Assembly: GCA_963819115.1 (NCBI GenBank)
Contig: CAWFUR010000012.1
Coordinates: 248,001-312,000, forward strand
Source of the DNA: JACVRW01 sp963819115
GTDB lineage: Bacteria > Actinomycetota > Thermoleophilia > Solirubrobacterales > Thermoleophilaceae
Length of the DNA stretch: 64,000 nucleotides
Direction of reading: 5' to 3'
This document shows, one piece after another, positions 32,350-40,652 of this stretch (its first letter is position 1; each line of letters opens with the position of its first letter). A program made the position numbers and the translations under genes. The notes beneath the pieces were generated by a model. That model searched no databases, was not told the origin of the DNA, and saw only the letters and a program-made list of their open reading frames with translations.

Positions 32350-33923
32350 GCGAGGTCCCCGGAAACTCGCTGGAGGAGATCGCGGCCGCCATGGCCGATC
32401 CGGGGTTCTACCCGGACCGGCCCGACCGGGTCGAGGTGCGGGAGACCCACGTGTCGTGGGTGTTCCTTGCCGGTGAGCGTGCCCTCAAGCTGCGCAAGGA
32501 GGTGGTCTTTCCCTTTCTCGACTACGGCACGCCGGAGCGGCGCCACCACATGGCCGATGAGGAGGTGCGACTGGGACGGAGGCTCGCCCCAGACCTCTAC
32601 CTCGGCGTCCGCGCGGTGGTGCCTCACGGTGACGGATACGCGCTCGCCGACGCCGGCGATCCCGCGGCGCGTGAACACGTGGTGGAAACGCTCAGGTTCG
32701 ACGAGTCGAGCACCCTGGCCGCCCGGTTGCGCGCCGGCACGGTCACGGATGGGGAGATGCGGCGCGTGGCCCGCAGAATCGCGGCGTTTCACGACACCGC
32801 CGTCATGGCCCCACCCGGGAGCTTCGGCCCCTCCGAGGTGGCGGCCACGGTGAGCGAGAACTTCTCCACGCTGATGCGGTTCGCGGACCAGATCGGGGAT
32901 CCCCGGCTGGCGTCCGCCCATCGCTTCGCCGTCGCCTTTCTTCACGGGCGCCACGCGAAGCTCGCTGCACGGCGCGCTGGTGGCTTCGTACGCGACTGCC
33001 ATGGCGACCTGCGTGCCGAGCATGTCCTTCTCGGCGGGGACGAGGTGGAGGTCTTCGATCCCGTGGAGTTCGATCCGGACCTGCGCCTGATCGATGTGGG
33101 TGCCGACCTCGCCTTCCTGGCGATGGAGCTGGTGGACACGGGCCGCGACGATCTGGCCCGCGTCCTGATCACGGAGTACCGAGAGGCGGGCGGCGACGAC
33201 GGTGGCGATGAGCTTGCCGGGTTCTATGCCTCCTACCGCGCCTGGGTGCGATGCAAGGTCGCCTGTCTCCGCGCCGGCGAGCTGGACCAGGCGAGGCGGC
33301 TCGCGGCCCTGGCCGAGCGGTTGTCCTGGCGAGCGCGGGTGCCGGTGCTGATCGTGGTGTGCGGCGCGGCCGCGACCGGCAAGACCAGGATCGCCGGCGA
33401 GCTCGCGGCGGCCACGGGACTCGCTCACCTGAGCTCGGATGTGCTCCGCAAGGAGATGGCGGGGCTATCGCCGGAGGAGGCCGCGCCCGACGCGCTCTAC
33501 TCCGAGGAGGCGAATTTGGCCACCTACCGAGCGCTCGGGGTTGCCGCGGCGGCCGCGATCCCGGAGGGCGGCGCCCTCGTGGACGCCACCTTCAGGCGTC
33601 GCGCCCACCGCGACGCCTTCGCGGCCGGATACGGCGGTGCCGGGCCCGCGCCGGTCTTCGTGGAGTGCAGAGCCCCCGCGGCGGTGATGGCCGAGCGGGC
33701 GCGGACGCGTCATCGCGCTCCCGGCCAGGCGTCGGATGCCACGCCGGAGATCGCGGCCCTTCAGCTCGCGGAGTTCGAGCCGCTCGACGAGGTGGAGGCG
33801 GTTCGGCATGTGCTCGTGCGCAGCGACCGCGCGGTGAGCGAGACGATCGACGAGGTGGAGGCCGCGCTGGACGCCCGCCTCGCCAGGTCCGGCGCCGAGC
33901 GAGGAGCGGAGCCCGATCGGTGA
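32346..33923 (+). CDS. Bifunctional APH-like kinase / P-loop ATPase (Rv2004c-like)
   Basis: A 525-residue fusion. The N-terminal half resembles an aminoglycoside-phosphotransferase-like kinase, with a catalytic-loop-like CHGDLRAEHVLL and metal site EVFDPVEFD. The C-terminal half is a zeta-toxin/AAA-like P-loop kinase with Walker A CGAAATGKTRIAGEL and ACR-rich lid. Members occur in hypoxia regulons, but the substrate is unknown. It starts at TTG, overlapping the flavodoxin stop. Its last few codons and stop lie within repeat copy 3, so the C-terminus ERGAEPDR is encoded by the repeat. Confidence 0.85.
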   Translation: MSEVPGNSLEEIAAAMADPGFYPDRPDRVEVRETHVSWVFLAGERALKLRKEVVFPFLDYGTPERRHHMADEEVRLGRRLAPDLYLGVRAVVPHGDGYALADAGDPAAREHVVETLRFDESSTLAARLRAGTVTDGEMRRVARRIAAFHDTAVMAPPGSFGPSEVAATVSENFSTLMRFADQIGDPRLASAHRFAVAFLHGRHAKLAARRAGGFVRDCHGDLRAEHVLLGGDEVEVFDPVEFDPDLRLIDVGADLAFLAMELVDTGRDDLARVLITEYREAGGDDGGDELAGFYASYRAWVRCKVACLRAGELDQARRLAALAERLSWRARVPVLIVVCGAAATGKTRIAGELAAATGLAHLSSDVLRKEMAGLSPEEAAPDALYSEEANLATYRALGVAAAAAIPEGGALVDATFRRRAHRDAFAAGYGGAGPAPVFVECRAPAAVMAERARTRHRAPGQASDATPEIAALQLAEFEPLDEVEAVRHVLVRSDRAVSETIDEVEAALDARLARSGAERGAEPDR

Positions 33924-33945
33924 TCGGGCGAGCACCGCAGCTACG
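33901..33945 (+). repeat. Dispersed palindromic repeat, copy 3
   Basis: It has the GAGGAGCGGA flank, hairpin GCCCGATC-GGT-GATCGGGC (33911-33929) and GAGCACCGCAGCTACG right flank. The TGA of the kinase gene (33921-33923) lies in the hairpin loop/stem. It forms a direct tandem with copy 4, offset exactly 50 bases. Confidence 0.9.
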
Positions 33946-33950
33946 TTGTC

Positions 33951-33995
33951 GAGGAGCGGAGCCCGATCGGTGATCGGGCGAGCACCGCAGCCACG
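33951..33995 (+). repeat. Dispersed palindromic repeat, copy 4
   Basis: Nearly identical to copy 3 over 45 bases, with one difference in the right flank (CCACG for CTACG). The hairpin is at 33961-33979. It ends one base before the stop codon of the convergent CBS gene. Confidence 0.9.
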
Positions 33996-33996
33996 C

Positions 33997-34446
33997 TTAA
34001 CCCTTGCCGCCCCAGGCGAGCACGCCTGCCACGTCCAGCGTGGAGAGGATGCCCACCGCGTGCCCGTCGTCCGGCTTCACCACCACGAGATGGGAGACGC
34101 CGTGCTCGGCCATCAGCCCCGCCGCGCGGGCGAGGCCTTCCTCTGCCCGCACGGTGAGGAACTCGGTGCCGGCTACGTCTCCCACCTTCTCCGTGTCGAG
34201 GTCCAGGCCGGCAGCGCCCACCAGGTCGAGGTCCGAGATCACGCCCCAGGGCGCTCCCTCGATGTCGAGCACCACGATGCTGTGGATTCGATAGGTGGCC
34301 ATCGTCCGCGCGGCCTCCCGCAGCGGCGCGTCCGCCGGGCAGGTCACGACGCCGACGCGCATGGCGTCGAGGACGGTCGCCTGGTCGAATGACGGTGCCG
34401 CGAAGGTGTGCTGGAGGGGCTCGCCGGTGGTTCCACTGGGGCTCAT
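33997..34446 (-). CDS. CBS-domain pair protein (Hrp1-like)
   Basis: A 149-residue protein of two CBS motifs: VLDAMRVGVVTCPADAPLREAARTMATYRIHSIVVLD and the second VGDVAGTEFLTVRAEEGLARAAGLMAEHGVSHLVVV. The single-chain pair architecture matches the CBS protein at 17317 and mycobacterial hypoxic-response protein 1. It probably binds adenine nucleotides. TAGGCT lies 6 bases before the ATG, and its 3' end faces the tandem repeat copies. Confidence 0.92.
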   Translation of the reverse strand: MSPSGTTGEPLQHTFAAPSFDQATVLDAMRVGVVTCPADAPLREAARTMATYRIHSIVVLDIEGAPWGVISDLDLVGAAGLDLDTEKVGDVAGTEFLTVRAEEGLARAAGLMAEHGVSHLVVVKPDDGHAVGILSTLDVAGVLAWGGKG

Positions 34447-34452
34447 GACCCG

Positions 34453-34458
34453 AGCCTA
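34453..34458 (-). promoter_or_regulatory. -10 element of the CBS gene at 34446 (leaderless)
   Basis: TAGGCT on the minus strand, 6 bases before the ATG. Confidence 0.5.
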
Positions 34459-34533
34459 CGGTCGATCGGCGCCCCGGCCATCGGGGACTGCGCTGATCGT
34501 GCTCCGTATTCCCCACGGACGCTGCGCGCCGGC

Positions 34534-35583
34534 GTGAGCGGGCCATCTCCCGAGCCCGGCAGCTCGCGCCGCCGCGTGGTCGTGGTCGTCCTGCTCACCG
34601 CCGCCGCGGTGATCGGCCTCTACGTCGGGTTGCCGCAGATCGCCGGCCTGGACGAAACCTGGGGACGCCTGTCGCGCGGGGACCCCTGGTGGCTGGCCGC
34701 GGCGGCGGTGCTGGAGCTCGGATCCTACGCCGGCTACGTGGTGCTCTTCCGCGGCGTCTTCGTTCGGCCGGGCTCCCCGATCGGCTGGCGCGAGAGCTAT
34801 CTGATCACGATGGCCGGCGTGGCCGCCACCCGCATCTTCGCTGCCGCCGGGGCGGGCGGAATCGCCCTGACCGCGTGGGCGCTGTCGCGCTTTGGGATGC
34901 CGCGGATCACGCTCGTCAAGGGCCTCACCGCCTTCTACGCCGCGCTGTACTCGGTGTACATGCTCGCCCTCGTGGTGGTCGGGCTCGGCCTGTACTCGGG
35001 CCTGCTCCCCGGCGCCGCGCCGTTCGGCCTCACGGTCGTTCCGGCGCTGTTCGGCGGCTTCGTGATCGCGGCGGCGCTGGCCACCGCCCTGCTGCCGCGG
35101 GACCTCGACGGCCGGGTGCGTGACCGCGCCGGAGATCACGACCGTCTTGGGCGCTGGGGCGGGGCCGCGGCCGCCGGCGCCGCGGCAGTGGCGAGCGGAG
35201 TCCGCGGCGCGCTGGCGATGCTGCGGCGCGGCGACCCATCCCTGCTCGGGGCCGTGGCCTGGTGGGCCTTCGACATCGCGGTGCTCTGGGCTTGCCTGCG
35301 AGCCTTCGGCGAGGCCCCAACGGTGCCGGTCATCACGATGGCCTACTTCGCCGGCATGCTCGGCAACCTCCTCCCGTTACCCGGCGGCGTGGGAGGGGTC
35401 GAGGGCGGCATGATCGCCGCCCTGATCGGGTTCGGCGTTCCCGCGGGCCTGGCCGTGGTGTCGGTGCTGTCCTACCGCGCCTTCTCGTTCTGGCTGCCGA
35501 CGGTGCCCGGGCTGCTCGCCTACCTTCAGCTCCGGCGCAGGATCAGGGCATGGGACCACTCCCCGCCGGCGGCGTCCGCTTAG
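34534..35583 (+). CDS. Flippase-like (LPG_synthase_TM/UPF0104) membrane protein
   Basis: A 349-residue polytopic protein with seven to eight hydrophobic segments. The last third holds the family signature GMLGNLLPLPGGVGGVEGGMIAALIGFGV, followed by SYRAFSFWLPTVPG. This is the integral domain of the lysylphosphatidylglycerol synthase/AglD family, often lipid flippases or glycosyl-lipid transporters. The soluble LPG synthase domain is absent. The GTG start at 34534 precedes the first hydrophobic helix. The PfkB gene starts 8 bases downstream. Confidence 0.88.
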   Translation: MSGPSPEPGSSRRRVVVVVLLTAAAVIGLYVGLPQIAGLDETWGRLSRGDPWWLAAAAVLELGSYAGYVVLFRGVFVRPGSPIGWRESYLITMAGVAATRIFAAAGAGGIALTAWALSRFGMPRITLVKGLTAFYAALYSVYMLALVVVGLGLYSGLLPGAAPFGLTVVPALFGGFVIAAALATALLPRDLDGRVRDRAGDHDRLGRWGGAAAAGAAAVASGVRGALAMLRRGDPSLLGAVAWWAFDIAVLWACLRAFGEAPTVPVITMAYFAGMLGNLLPLPGGVGGVEGGMIAALIGFGVPAGLAVVSVLSYRAFSFWLPTVPGLLAYLQLRRRIRAWDHSPPAASA

Positions 35584-35591
35584 CTTCGCGC

Positions 35592-36506
35592 GTGGCCGGC
35601 GTCACGGTCTTCGGGCCGAACCCCCTCCTGAGCGTGATCATCGAGGCGCGCGGCGACGGTGCCGATGACGTGCATCTCCACGCCGGCGGGCAGGGCGTGT
35701 GGGTGGCCCGCACCGCCTCGGAGCTGGGCGCGGCGCCCACCCTCTGCGGCTTCATCGGAGGAGAGCCCGGCTCGCTCCTTCGGCCGCTGCTCGACGCGAT
35801 GCCCTTCGAATGCCGCCTGGTGGAGACGGCCGCCTCAGCGGGATGCCTGGTGATCGACAGGCGCCCGGGCGAGCGGGAGGTGGTGGCGAGCGTGTTCAGC
35901 GACGCGGTGTCGCGGCACGAGGTGGACGACCTGTTCTCGATCGCGTGCGCGACCGCGCTGTCCAGCGCAGCTCTGGCCGTGTGCAATCCCTGGCCCGGGG
36001 AGCTGATTCCGCTCGAGATCTACGCGAACCTTGTGTCCGACGCGAAGGCAAACGGCGTGCCCGTGCTCGTGGACCTCTCCAGCCCGCGGCTCGACAGCGC
36101 GCTCGAGGGACGGCCCGACCTGGTGAAGATCAACGACTGGGAGCTGGCCGAGTACGTCAGCGGCCCCGTGGACGGCCCGCGACTGCGCGCCGGCGCGGAG
36201 CTGCTGCTGGAACGTGGCGCGGGCGCGGCGGTGATCACACGCGGGGGCGACCCCGCGCTCGCCGTCACGCGGGAGAGGGCGTGGGAGCTCGTTCCGCCGC
36301 AGCTCGATCGCGGCTTCCGCGAGGGATGCGGCGACTCGATGCTCGGGGCGATGGCGGCCACGCTCGCCTCGGGGGGAGATCTCGAGCGAATGCTCATCGT
36401 CGGAGCGGCCGCGGGCGCGGCGTGCTTCCTGCGCCACGGCCTGGGCAGCCCGACGCGCCCGGTGATCGAGGAGCTCGCCGCTCGAGTCGACCTACGAGCG
36501 CTCTAG
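35592..36506 (+). CDS. PfkB-family sugar kinase
   Basis: A 304-residue ribokinase-fold kinase resembling 1-phosphofructokinase/6-phosphofructokinase II. It opens VTVFGPNPLLSVIIEA, has the substrate loop AGGQGVWVARTASELG in place of the usual GGKGxNVA, and ends with the anion-hole motif GCGDSMLGAMAA (catalytic Asp in GDS). The lysine to glutamine change in the first motif is a departure from the family. A PfkB kinase is also a member of the mycobacterial DosR regulon. It overlaps the convergent PHP phosphatase gene by 15 bases. Confidence 0.87.
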   Translation: MAGVTVFGPNPLLSVIIEARGDGADDVHLHAGGQGVWVARTASELGAAPTLCGFIGGEPGSLLRPLLDAMPFECRLVETAASAGCLVIDRRPGEREVVASVFSDAVSRHEVDDLFSIACATALSSAALAVCNPWPGELIPLEIYANLVSDAKANGVPVLVDLSSPRLDSALEGRPDLVKINDWELAEYVSGPVDGPRLRAGAELLLERGAGAAVITRGGDPALAVTRERAWELVPPQLDRGFREGCGDSMLGAMAATLASGGDLERMLIVGAAAGAACFLRHGLGSPTRPVIEELAARVDLRAL

Positions 36507-37232
36507 CACCGGGAACGGCGGCTCCGGGTCGTCGCCGCGCAGTATGGCCGCGGGCGCTTCACGGGAGATCCAATCGAGATGGCCGGCCACCGCCTCGGCG
36601 GCGGCGAGCCCCCTGAGCCCCGCGGACAGCCGTGCCGGCCGGCCGCCCCTGGAGCTGTGCGCATCGCTTCCGATCAGGTGCACCAGGCCGTGCTCCGCGA
36701 GGCCGACGATGACCGGAGCAGCGTGCTCGTGCTCGAGCATCGCCGCCGTGACCTGCACGAGCGCTCTTCGACGGACGAGGTTGGCTAGTCGGTCCTCGAA
36801 GTGCTGGTCGGCGTGGCGCTCGGGATGGGCAATGATGCTTCGGAAGCCTCTTGCCGAGAGCTTCTCCACCGTCGCGTCGAGCGAGTCGCCGAGCGGGCCC
36901 GGCGCGGGCTCGAGCAGAATCCAGCGCCCGCCGCCTCCGAGGGACACCGCTCGCAGCTCCGCGTCATCCAAACCGGCCACCGCGGTCTCCGCCACCTCGC
37001 CGCCAACCTCCACCCGGGTGGTCACGCCTCGCCGCTCGAACTGGTTGTTCAGCTCCGTCACTCTCTCCACGAGCTCGCCGATCACCACGTCGTGGTCGTG
37101 CCGGATGTGCGGTGTGGCGCAGATCGTGGTGATGCCGTCCGCCTCGGCCGTACGCGCCATTGCGACCGCGTCGTCGAGGTCCAGTGCGCCGTCGTCGAGG
37201 GCGGGAAGGATGTGGCAGTGAAGATCGATCAC
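36492..37232 (-). CDS. PHP-domain phosphatase (CpsB/YwqE-type)
   Basis: A 246-residue PHP-fold metal-dependent hydrolase. The N-terminal HCHILPALDDG supplies the first metal ligands, with further ligands in CATPHIRHDHDV, IIAHPERHAD and LIGSDAHSSRGGR. Relatives are manganese-dependent tyrosine phosphatases controlling capsule synthesis, so protein-tyrosine phosphatase activity is plausible but not certain. It is coupled by a 4-base overlap to the Usp gene upstream, an unusual pairing that suggests a regulatory rather than capsular role here. Confidence 0.88.
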   Translation of the reverse strand: MIDLHCHILPALDDGALDLDDAVAMARTAEADGITTICATPHIRHDHDVVIGELVERVTELNNQFERRGVTTRVEVGGEVAETAVAGLDDAELRAVSLGGGGRWILLEPAPGPLGDSLDATVEKLSARGFRSIIAHPERHADQHFEDRLANLVRRRALVQVTAAMLEHEHAAPVIVGLAEHGLVHLIGSDAHSSRGGRPARLSAGLRGLAAAEAVAGHLDWISREAPAAILRGDDPEPPFPVLERS

Positions 37233-38134
37233 GCCGGGCGGATGTCCGGCGCTTCCACGGGCACCTGGGCAGGCACGACGATCACCGGCACCCGGCTGCT
37301 GTGCATGAGCTCCCGTGAGACGCTTCGCAGCGTCGGGTGGCCGAGCGGCCCGCCCACAGCCCGGCAGCCGAGTACGAGCAGGTCGAAATCATTCGCGGCA
37401 CGGGCGATCGCCGCCGCCGGGCGGCCCTCCAGCCGGCGCCGCTCGATGTTGCGGGCTCCGCTCCGCTCGAGCATCTCGTCCACGCCGGTGAGCACGTGCT
37501 CGGAGGTATGGCTCGACGGTGCCACGGAGAGCGCCACCAGGCTTCCGGCAACCGCGGAGGTCAGCGACATCGCCTCGAGAAGGGCGCCCTGGCAGTCGGG
37601 GCAGCCGTCCACGGCCACGGCCACTCGCTCGAAGGACCGCTGCCCGCCGGTGTGGAACCCCGTTGGTGCCACGGCCAGGTGGCACGGAGCCTCCACGAGA
37701 AGCCTGGCCGCGGTGCTCCCCACCGCCACCCGCCCGACCGGTCCGTGATGCGTGGATCCGAGCACGATCGCGCGCGCTCCCTCGCCGGCCGCGAGGTCGT
37801 GAAGCCCCCGTGAGGGGCTGTGCGCGGCCACGTCGCGGAGACCCACGCTGTGGTCGGTGCCCCGGTGGGGGAGCAGTTCGTCCACCACGCCTCGCAGTGC
37901 GTGCAGCCGCTTCATCACGTCCTGCTGGCGACGGCGGTCGTTGCGCCCGAACGGATGCAGCGCCTCCGAGACGTACGCGGCAACCAGAGGGTCGCGGCGG
38001 GCGGTGGCCAGCACGTCGGCCAACGCGATCGCGTCCCTTGAGGTGTCGCGCCCGTCGTAGCCCGCGATCACCGGCCGAGGGGCCGGGAGCCCTTCGGCTT
38101 CCGGCGTGTCCTCGGCTGCGGTGGCCTCGCTCAT
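37229..38134 (-). CDS. Universal stress protein, tandem two-domain
   Basis: A 301-residue two-domain Usp. Domain one starts PVIAGYDGRDTSRDAIALADV, and its loop GSTHHGPVGRVAVGS is near-canonical. Domain two has a weak loop, GCRAVGGPLGHPTLRS. The interdomain CHLAVAPTGFH is typical of the group. The start at 38134 (MSEATAAE) is chosen; an ATG at 38149 would add five residues and neither has a clear ribosome-binding site. It shares a 104-base divergent region with the hydrogenase operon. Confidence 0.9.
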   Translation of the reverse strand: MSEATAAEDTPEAEGLPAPRPVIAGYDGRDTSRDAIALADVLATARRDPLVAAYVSEALHPFGRNDRRRQQDVMKRLHALRGVVDELLPHRGTDHSVGLRDVAAHSPSRGLHDLAAGEGARAIVLGSTHHGPVGRVAVGSTAARLLVEAPCHLAVAPTGFHTGGQRSFERVAVAVDGCPDCQGALLEAMSLTSAVAGSLVALSVAPSSHTSEHVLTGVDEMLERSGARNIERRRLEGRPAAAIARAANDFDLLVLGCRAVGGPLGHPTLRSVSRELMHSSRVPVIVVPAQVPVEAPDIRPA

Positions 38135-38225
38135 GGTCCAACCATCCAACTTCGGCTCCGGGCGCGCAACCGGGATCCGCCCCGTTCCTCGTCAGGACTT
38201 CTCCGCAGCCACTTGGACCGGCGCG

Positions 38226-38231
38226 TACGAT
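38226..38231 (+). promoter_or_regulatory. -10 element of the hydrogenase operon (leaderless)
   Basis: TACGAT, 7 bases before the ATG at 38239. It overlaps the alternative in-frame ATG at 38230 and so argues for the later start. Confidence 0.5.
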
Positions 38232-38238
38232 GCGCGGC

Positions 38239-39369
38239 ATGGCCGAGGTGATACAGGCCAAGGCGCTCGACCGGTTGCTCGAGGCGCTCCGGCGGCGAGG
38301 CTTCCTGCCGATCGGCCCGACCGTGCGGCAGGGGGCGATCACCTACGACGAGATCACCTCGGTCGCCGACCTCCCCGCCGGGCTCACCGACGTTCAGGAC
38401 GGCGGCCACTATCGCCTCGTGCCTCGCGACGACGGGGCGCTGTTCGGCTACAACGTGGGGCCCAACTCGTGGAAGAGCCACCTCTTCCCGGCAACGCTGA
38501 CACTCTGGAAGGCGCACCGTTCCGCCGACGGCGAGCTGCAGGTGGAGGAGGAGCCGGCCGAGCGTCCTCCGTACGCCTTCATCGGCGTGCGCTCGTGCGA
38601 CATTCACGCCATCGCGGTACAGGACAGAACCTTCATGGAGGGAGCCTGGGCCGATCGCGATTACCAGGCCCGCCGGGAGGGGGCGTTCATCGTCGCCGTG
38701 AACTGCGGCAAGGCGGGCGGGACGTGCTTCTGCTCGTCCATGAACACGGGCCCGCGCGCTTCAGGCGGCTTCGACCTCGCCCTCACCGAGCTCCTCGAGG
38801 ACGAGGGGCACCGCTTCCTGGTGGAAGTGGGGAGCGAGCGCGGGGCCGAGGTGCTGGCCGAGCTGCCTCACGACGCGGCCACGCCCGGCGACGAGGCGTC
38901 CGCGGAGCGGGTCGCGGAGGACACCGCCGCACAGATGGGACGGAGCCTCGATGTCACCGACATCAGGGACCTGCTCTACCGCAACAGCGAGCACCCGCGC
39001 TGGGACGAGGTGGCCGACCGCTGCCTGACCTGCGGGAACTGCACGATGGTATGCCCGACCTGCTTCTGCGCCAGCGTGGACGACGTGACGGATCTCACCG
39101 GCGAGGAGGCCACCCGCGAGCGCCGCTGGGAGTCCTGCTTCACGCTGGAGCATTCCTACGTCCACGGCGGCAGCGTCCGGAAATCCGGCAAGTCTCGTTA
39201 CCGCCAGTGGATGACGCACAAGCTGGCGAGCTGGATCGACCAGTTCGGCACCTCGGGCTGTGTCGGCTGCGGCCGCTGCATCACCTGGTGCCCGGTGGCG
39301 ATCGACATCACCGAGGAGGCGGCCGCGATCCGGGCGACCGACATGGGGGCGCCCGATGCGCACGATTGA
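38239..39369 (+). CDS. hydB: Group 3b-type [NiFe] hydrogenase, iron-sulfur beta subunit
   Basis: A 376-residue subunit that passes electrons between the hydrogenase dimer and the flavin subunit. It carries two [4Fe-4S] motifs: C262-x2-C265-x2-C268-x3-C272 (CLTCGNCTMVCP) and C341-x2-C344-x2-C347-x3-C351 (CVGCGRCITWCP), plus the conserved GVRSCDIHAIAVQD and CFCSSMNTGP segments. It is the first gene of a six-gene operon with tight overlaps. A TACGAT -10 element places transcription start at the chosen ATG. Confidence 0.95.
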   Translation: MAEVIQAKALDRLLEALRRRGFLPIGPTVRQGAITYDEITSVADLPAGLTDVQDGGHYRLVPRDDGALFGYNVGPNSWKSHLFPATLTLWKAHRSADGELQVEEEPAERPPYAFIGVRSCDIHAIAVQDRTFMEGAWADRDYQARREGAFIVAVNCGKAGGTCFCSSMNTGPRASGGFDLALTELLEDEGHRFLVEVGSERGAEVLAELPHDAATPGDEASAERVAEDTAAQMGRSLDVTDIRDLLYRNSEHPRWDEVADRCLTCGNCTMVCPTCFCASVDDVTDLTGEEATRERRWESCFTLEHSYVHGGSVRKSGKSRYRQWMTHKLASWIDQFGTSGCVGCGRCITWCPVAIDITEEAAAIRATDMGAPDAHD

Positions 39370-39820
39370 CGCTCTCCTGAGCGAGGTGCCGGCATTCGAG
39401 GGAATGACTCCCGGGCGTCTGGAGCTGATCGCGGGCTGTGCCGTGAACCGGGTGTTCGAGAACGGCGAGCAGATCCTGCGCGAGGGCGAGCCGGCCGACG
39501 CCTTCTACGTGATCCGGGAAGGGAGCGTGGCGCTCGACACCTACGTGCCGCAACGTGGTGCGGTGACCATCGAGACACTGCACGACGGCGACCTCCTCGG
39601 GTGGTCGTGGCTGGTGTCCCCCCACCGCACCGTGTTCGACGCACGCGCGAGCGGCCGGGTCCACACCGTCGAGTTCGACGGAAGCTGCCTGCGCGCCAAG
39701 GCCGAGGCCGATCCCTCACTCGGGTACGACCTGCTCACGCGGTTCGTCGCGGTGATCGTCGACCGCCTTCAGGCCACCCGGCTCCAGCTTCTGGACGTGT
39801 ACGGAAATGCCGGCCGCTGA
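39356..39820 (+). CDS. Cyclic-nucleotide-binding domain protein without HTH
   Basis: A 154-residue CRP-type sensor fold: LLSEVPAFEGMTPGRLELIAG, GEQILREGEPADAFYVIREGSVAL, and the phosphate-binding-cassette region ETLHDGDLLGWSWL. No helix-turn-helix follows; the protein ends after the dimerisation helix (LLTRFVAVIVDRLQATRLQ). It cannot act as a classical CRP activator, so it may adjust hydrogenase assembly or activity through a bound ligand. The cassette lacks the strict RxA of cAMP-binding CRP. It overlaps hydB and hydG by 14 bases each. Confidence 0.88.
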   Translation: MRTIDALLSEVPAFEGMTPGRLELIAGCAVNRVFENGEQILREGEPADAFYVIREGSVALDTYVPQRGAVTIETLHDGDLLGWSWLVSPHRTVFDARASGRVHTVEFDGSCLRAKAEADPSLGYDLLTRFVAVIVDRLQATRLQLLDVYGNAGR

Positions 39821-40652
39821 CGCCGCGCCGGGGGCCATGGTCCCGGCGAGCTTCCAGGTGGTTCACCGAACCCCGGAGACGGGGGACACGTGGACGATCG
39901 ACCTTCAGCCCCGGACCGCGCACGCGATGCCCGACTTCGCGCCGGGGCAGTTCGCGATGCTCTACGCCTTCGGCGTGGGCGAGGCGCCGATCTCGGTGAG
40001 CGGCGACCTCACCTGCCCCGGACCGCTCGTGCACACGATCCGGTCCGTCGGGGCCGTGACCGCCGCTCTGTGCAAGCTGCCGCGGGGCCAGGACGTGGGC
40101 GTGCGCGGCCCATTCGGCACGCCATGGCCCGTGGCCGAGGCAGAGGGGCGCGACGTGGTGGTGGTGGCCGGCGGGATCGGCCTGGCCCCGCTCCGCCCGG
40201 TGATCTACCACCTGCTCGCGAACCGCGAGCGCTACGGCAGGATCGTGATCCTCTACGGCGGGCGTTCGCCGGCCGAGATGCTCTATCCCGGCGAGCTGGA
40301 GCACTGGCGCGGGCGCTTCGACACGCAGGTCGAGGTGACGGTGGACAGTGCGCCCGCCGATTGGCGCGGACGGGTCGGCGTGGTGACAAAGCTGATCCCG
40401 GGCGCCGAATTCGATGCGGAGGACGCCGTGGCCATGATCTGCGGCCCCGAGGTCATGATGCGCTTCACCGCCGCGGCGCTCGAAGAGCGCGGCCTTGCCA
40501 AGGAGCGCATCTTCGTGTCGATGGAGCGCAGCATGAGCTGCGCGATCGGCCTCTGCGGTCACTGCCAGCTCCGGGAGCTGTTCATCTGCAAGGACGGGCC
40601 GGTTTTCCCTCTGGACGCCGTGGAGCCTCTGCTCACGGCGCGTGAGCTGTGA
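39807..40652 (+). CDS. hydG: Hydrogenase FAD/NAD(P)-binding gamma subunit
   Basis: A 281-residue ferredoxin-reductase-like subunit that exchanges hydride with NAD(P)H. It has an N-terminal FAD-binding barrel (FAPGQFAMLYAFGVGEAPISVSG), the nucleotide site VVVVAGGIGLAPLRPVI, and a C-terminal [2Fe-2S] cysteine cluster in SCAIGLCGHCQL...FICKDGPVF. This organisation is like HydG of sulfhydrogenases and dihydroorotate dehydrogenase PyrK. It overlaps its neighbours at both ends, consistent with a stoichiometric complex. Confidence 0.94.
   Translation: MPAADAAPGAMVPASFQVVHRTPETGDTWTIDLQPRTAHAMPDFAPGQFAMLYAFGVGEAPISVSGDLTCPGPLVHTIRSVGAVTAALCKLPRGQDVGVRGPFGTPWPVAEAEGRDVVVVAGGIGLAPLRPVIYHLLANRERYGRIVILYGGRSPAEMLYPGELEHWRGRFDTQVEVTVDSAPADWRGRVGVVTKLIPGAEFDAEDAVAMICGPEVMMRFTAAALEERGLAKERIFVSMERSMSCAIGLCGHCQLRELFICKDGPVFPLDAVEPLLTAREL

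Noticed and set aside
33901..33995. Two 45-base near-identical units 50 bases apart looked like a minimal CRISPR array.
   Set aside because: Single copies occur elsewhere between genes, the 'spacer' is only 5 bases, and no cas genes are present.
35581..35586. TAGCTT before the PfkB gene as a leaderless -10.
   Set aside because: The gap to the GTG is only 5 bases, and it includes the stop codon of the upstream gene, with which PfkB is probably cotranscribed.
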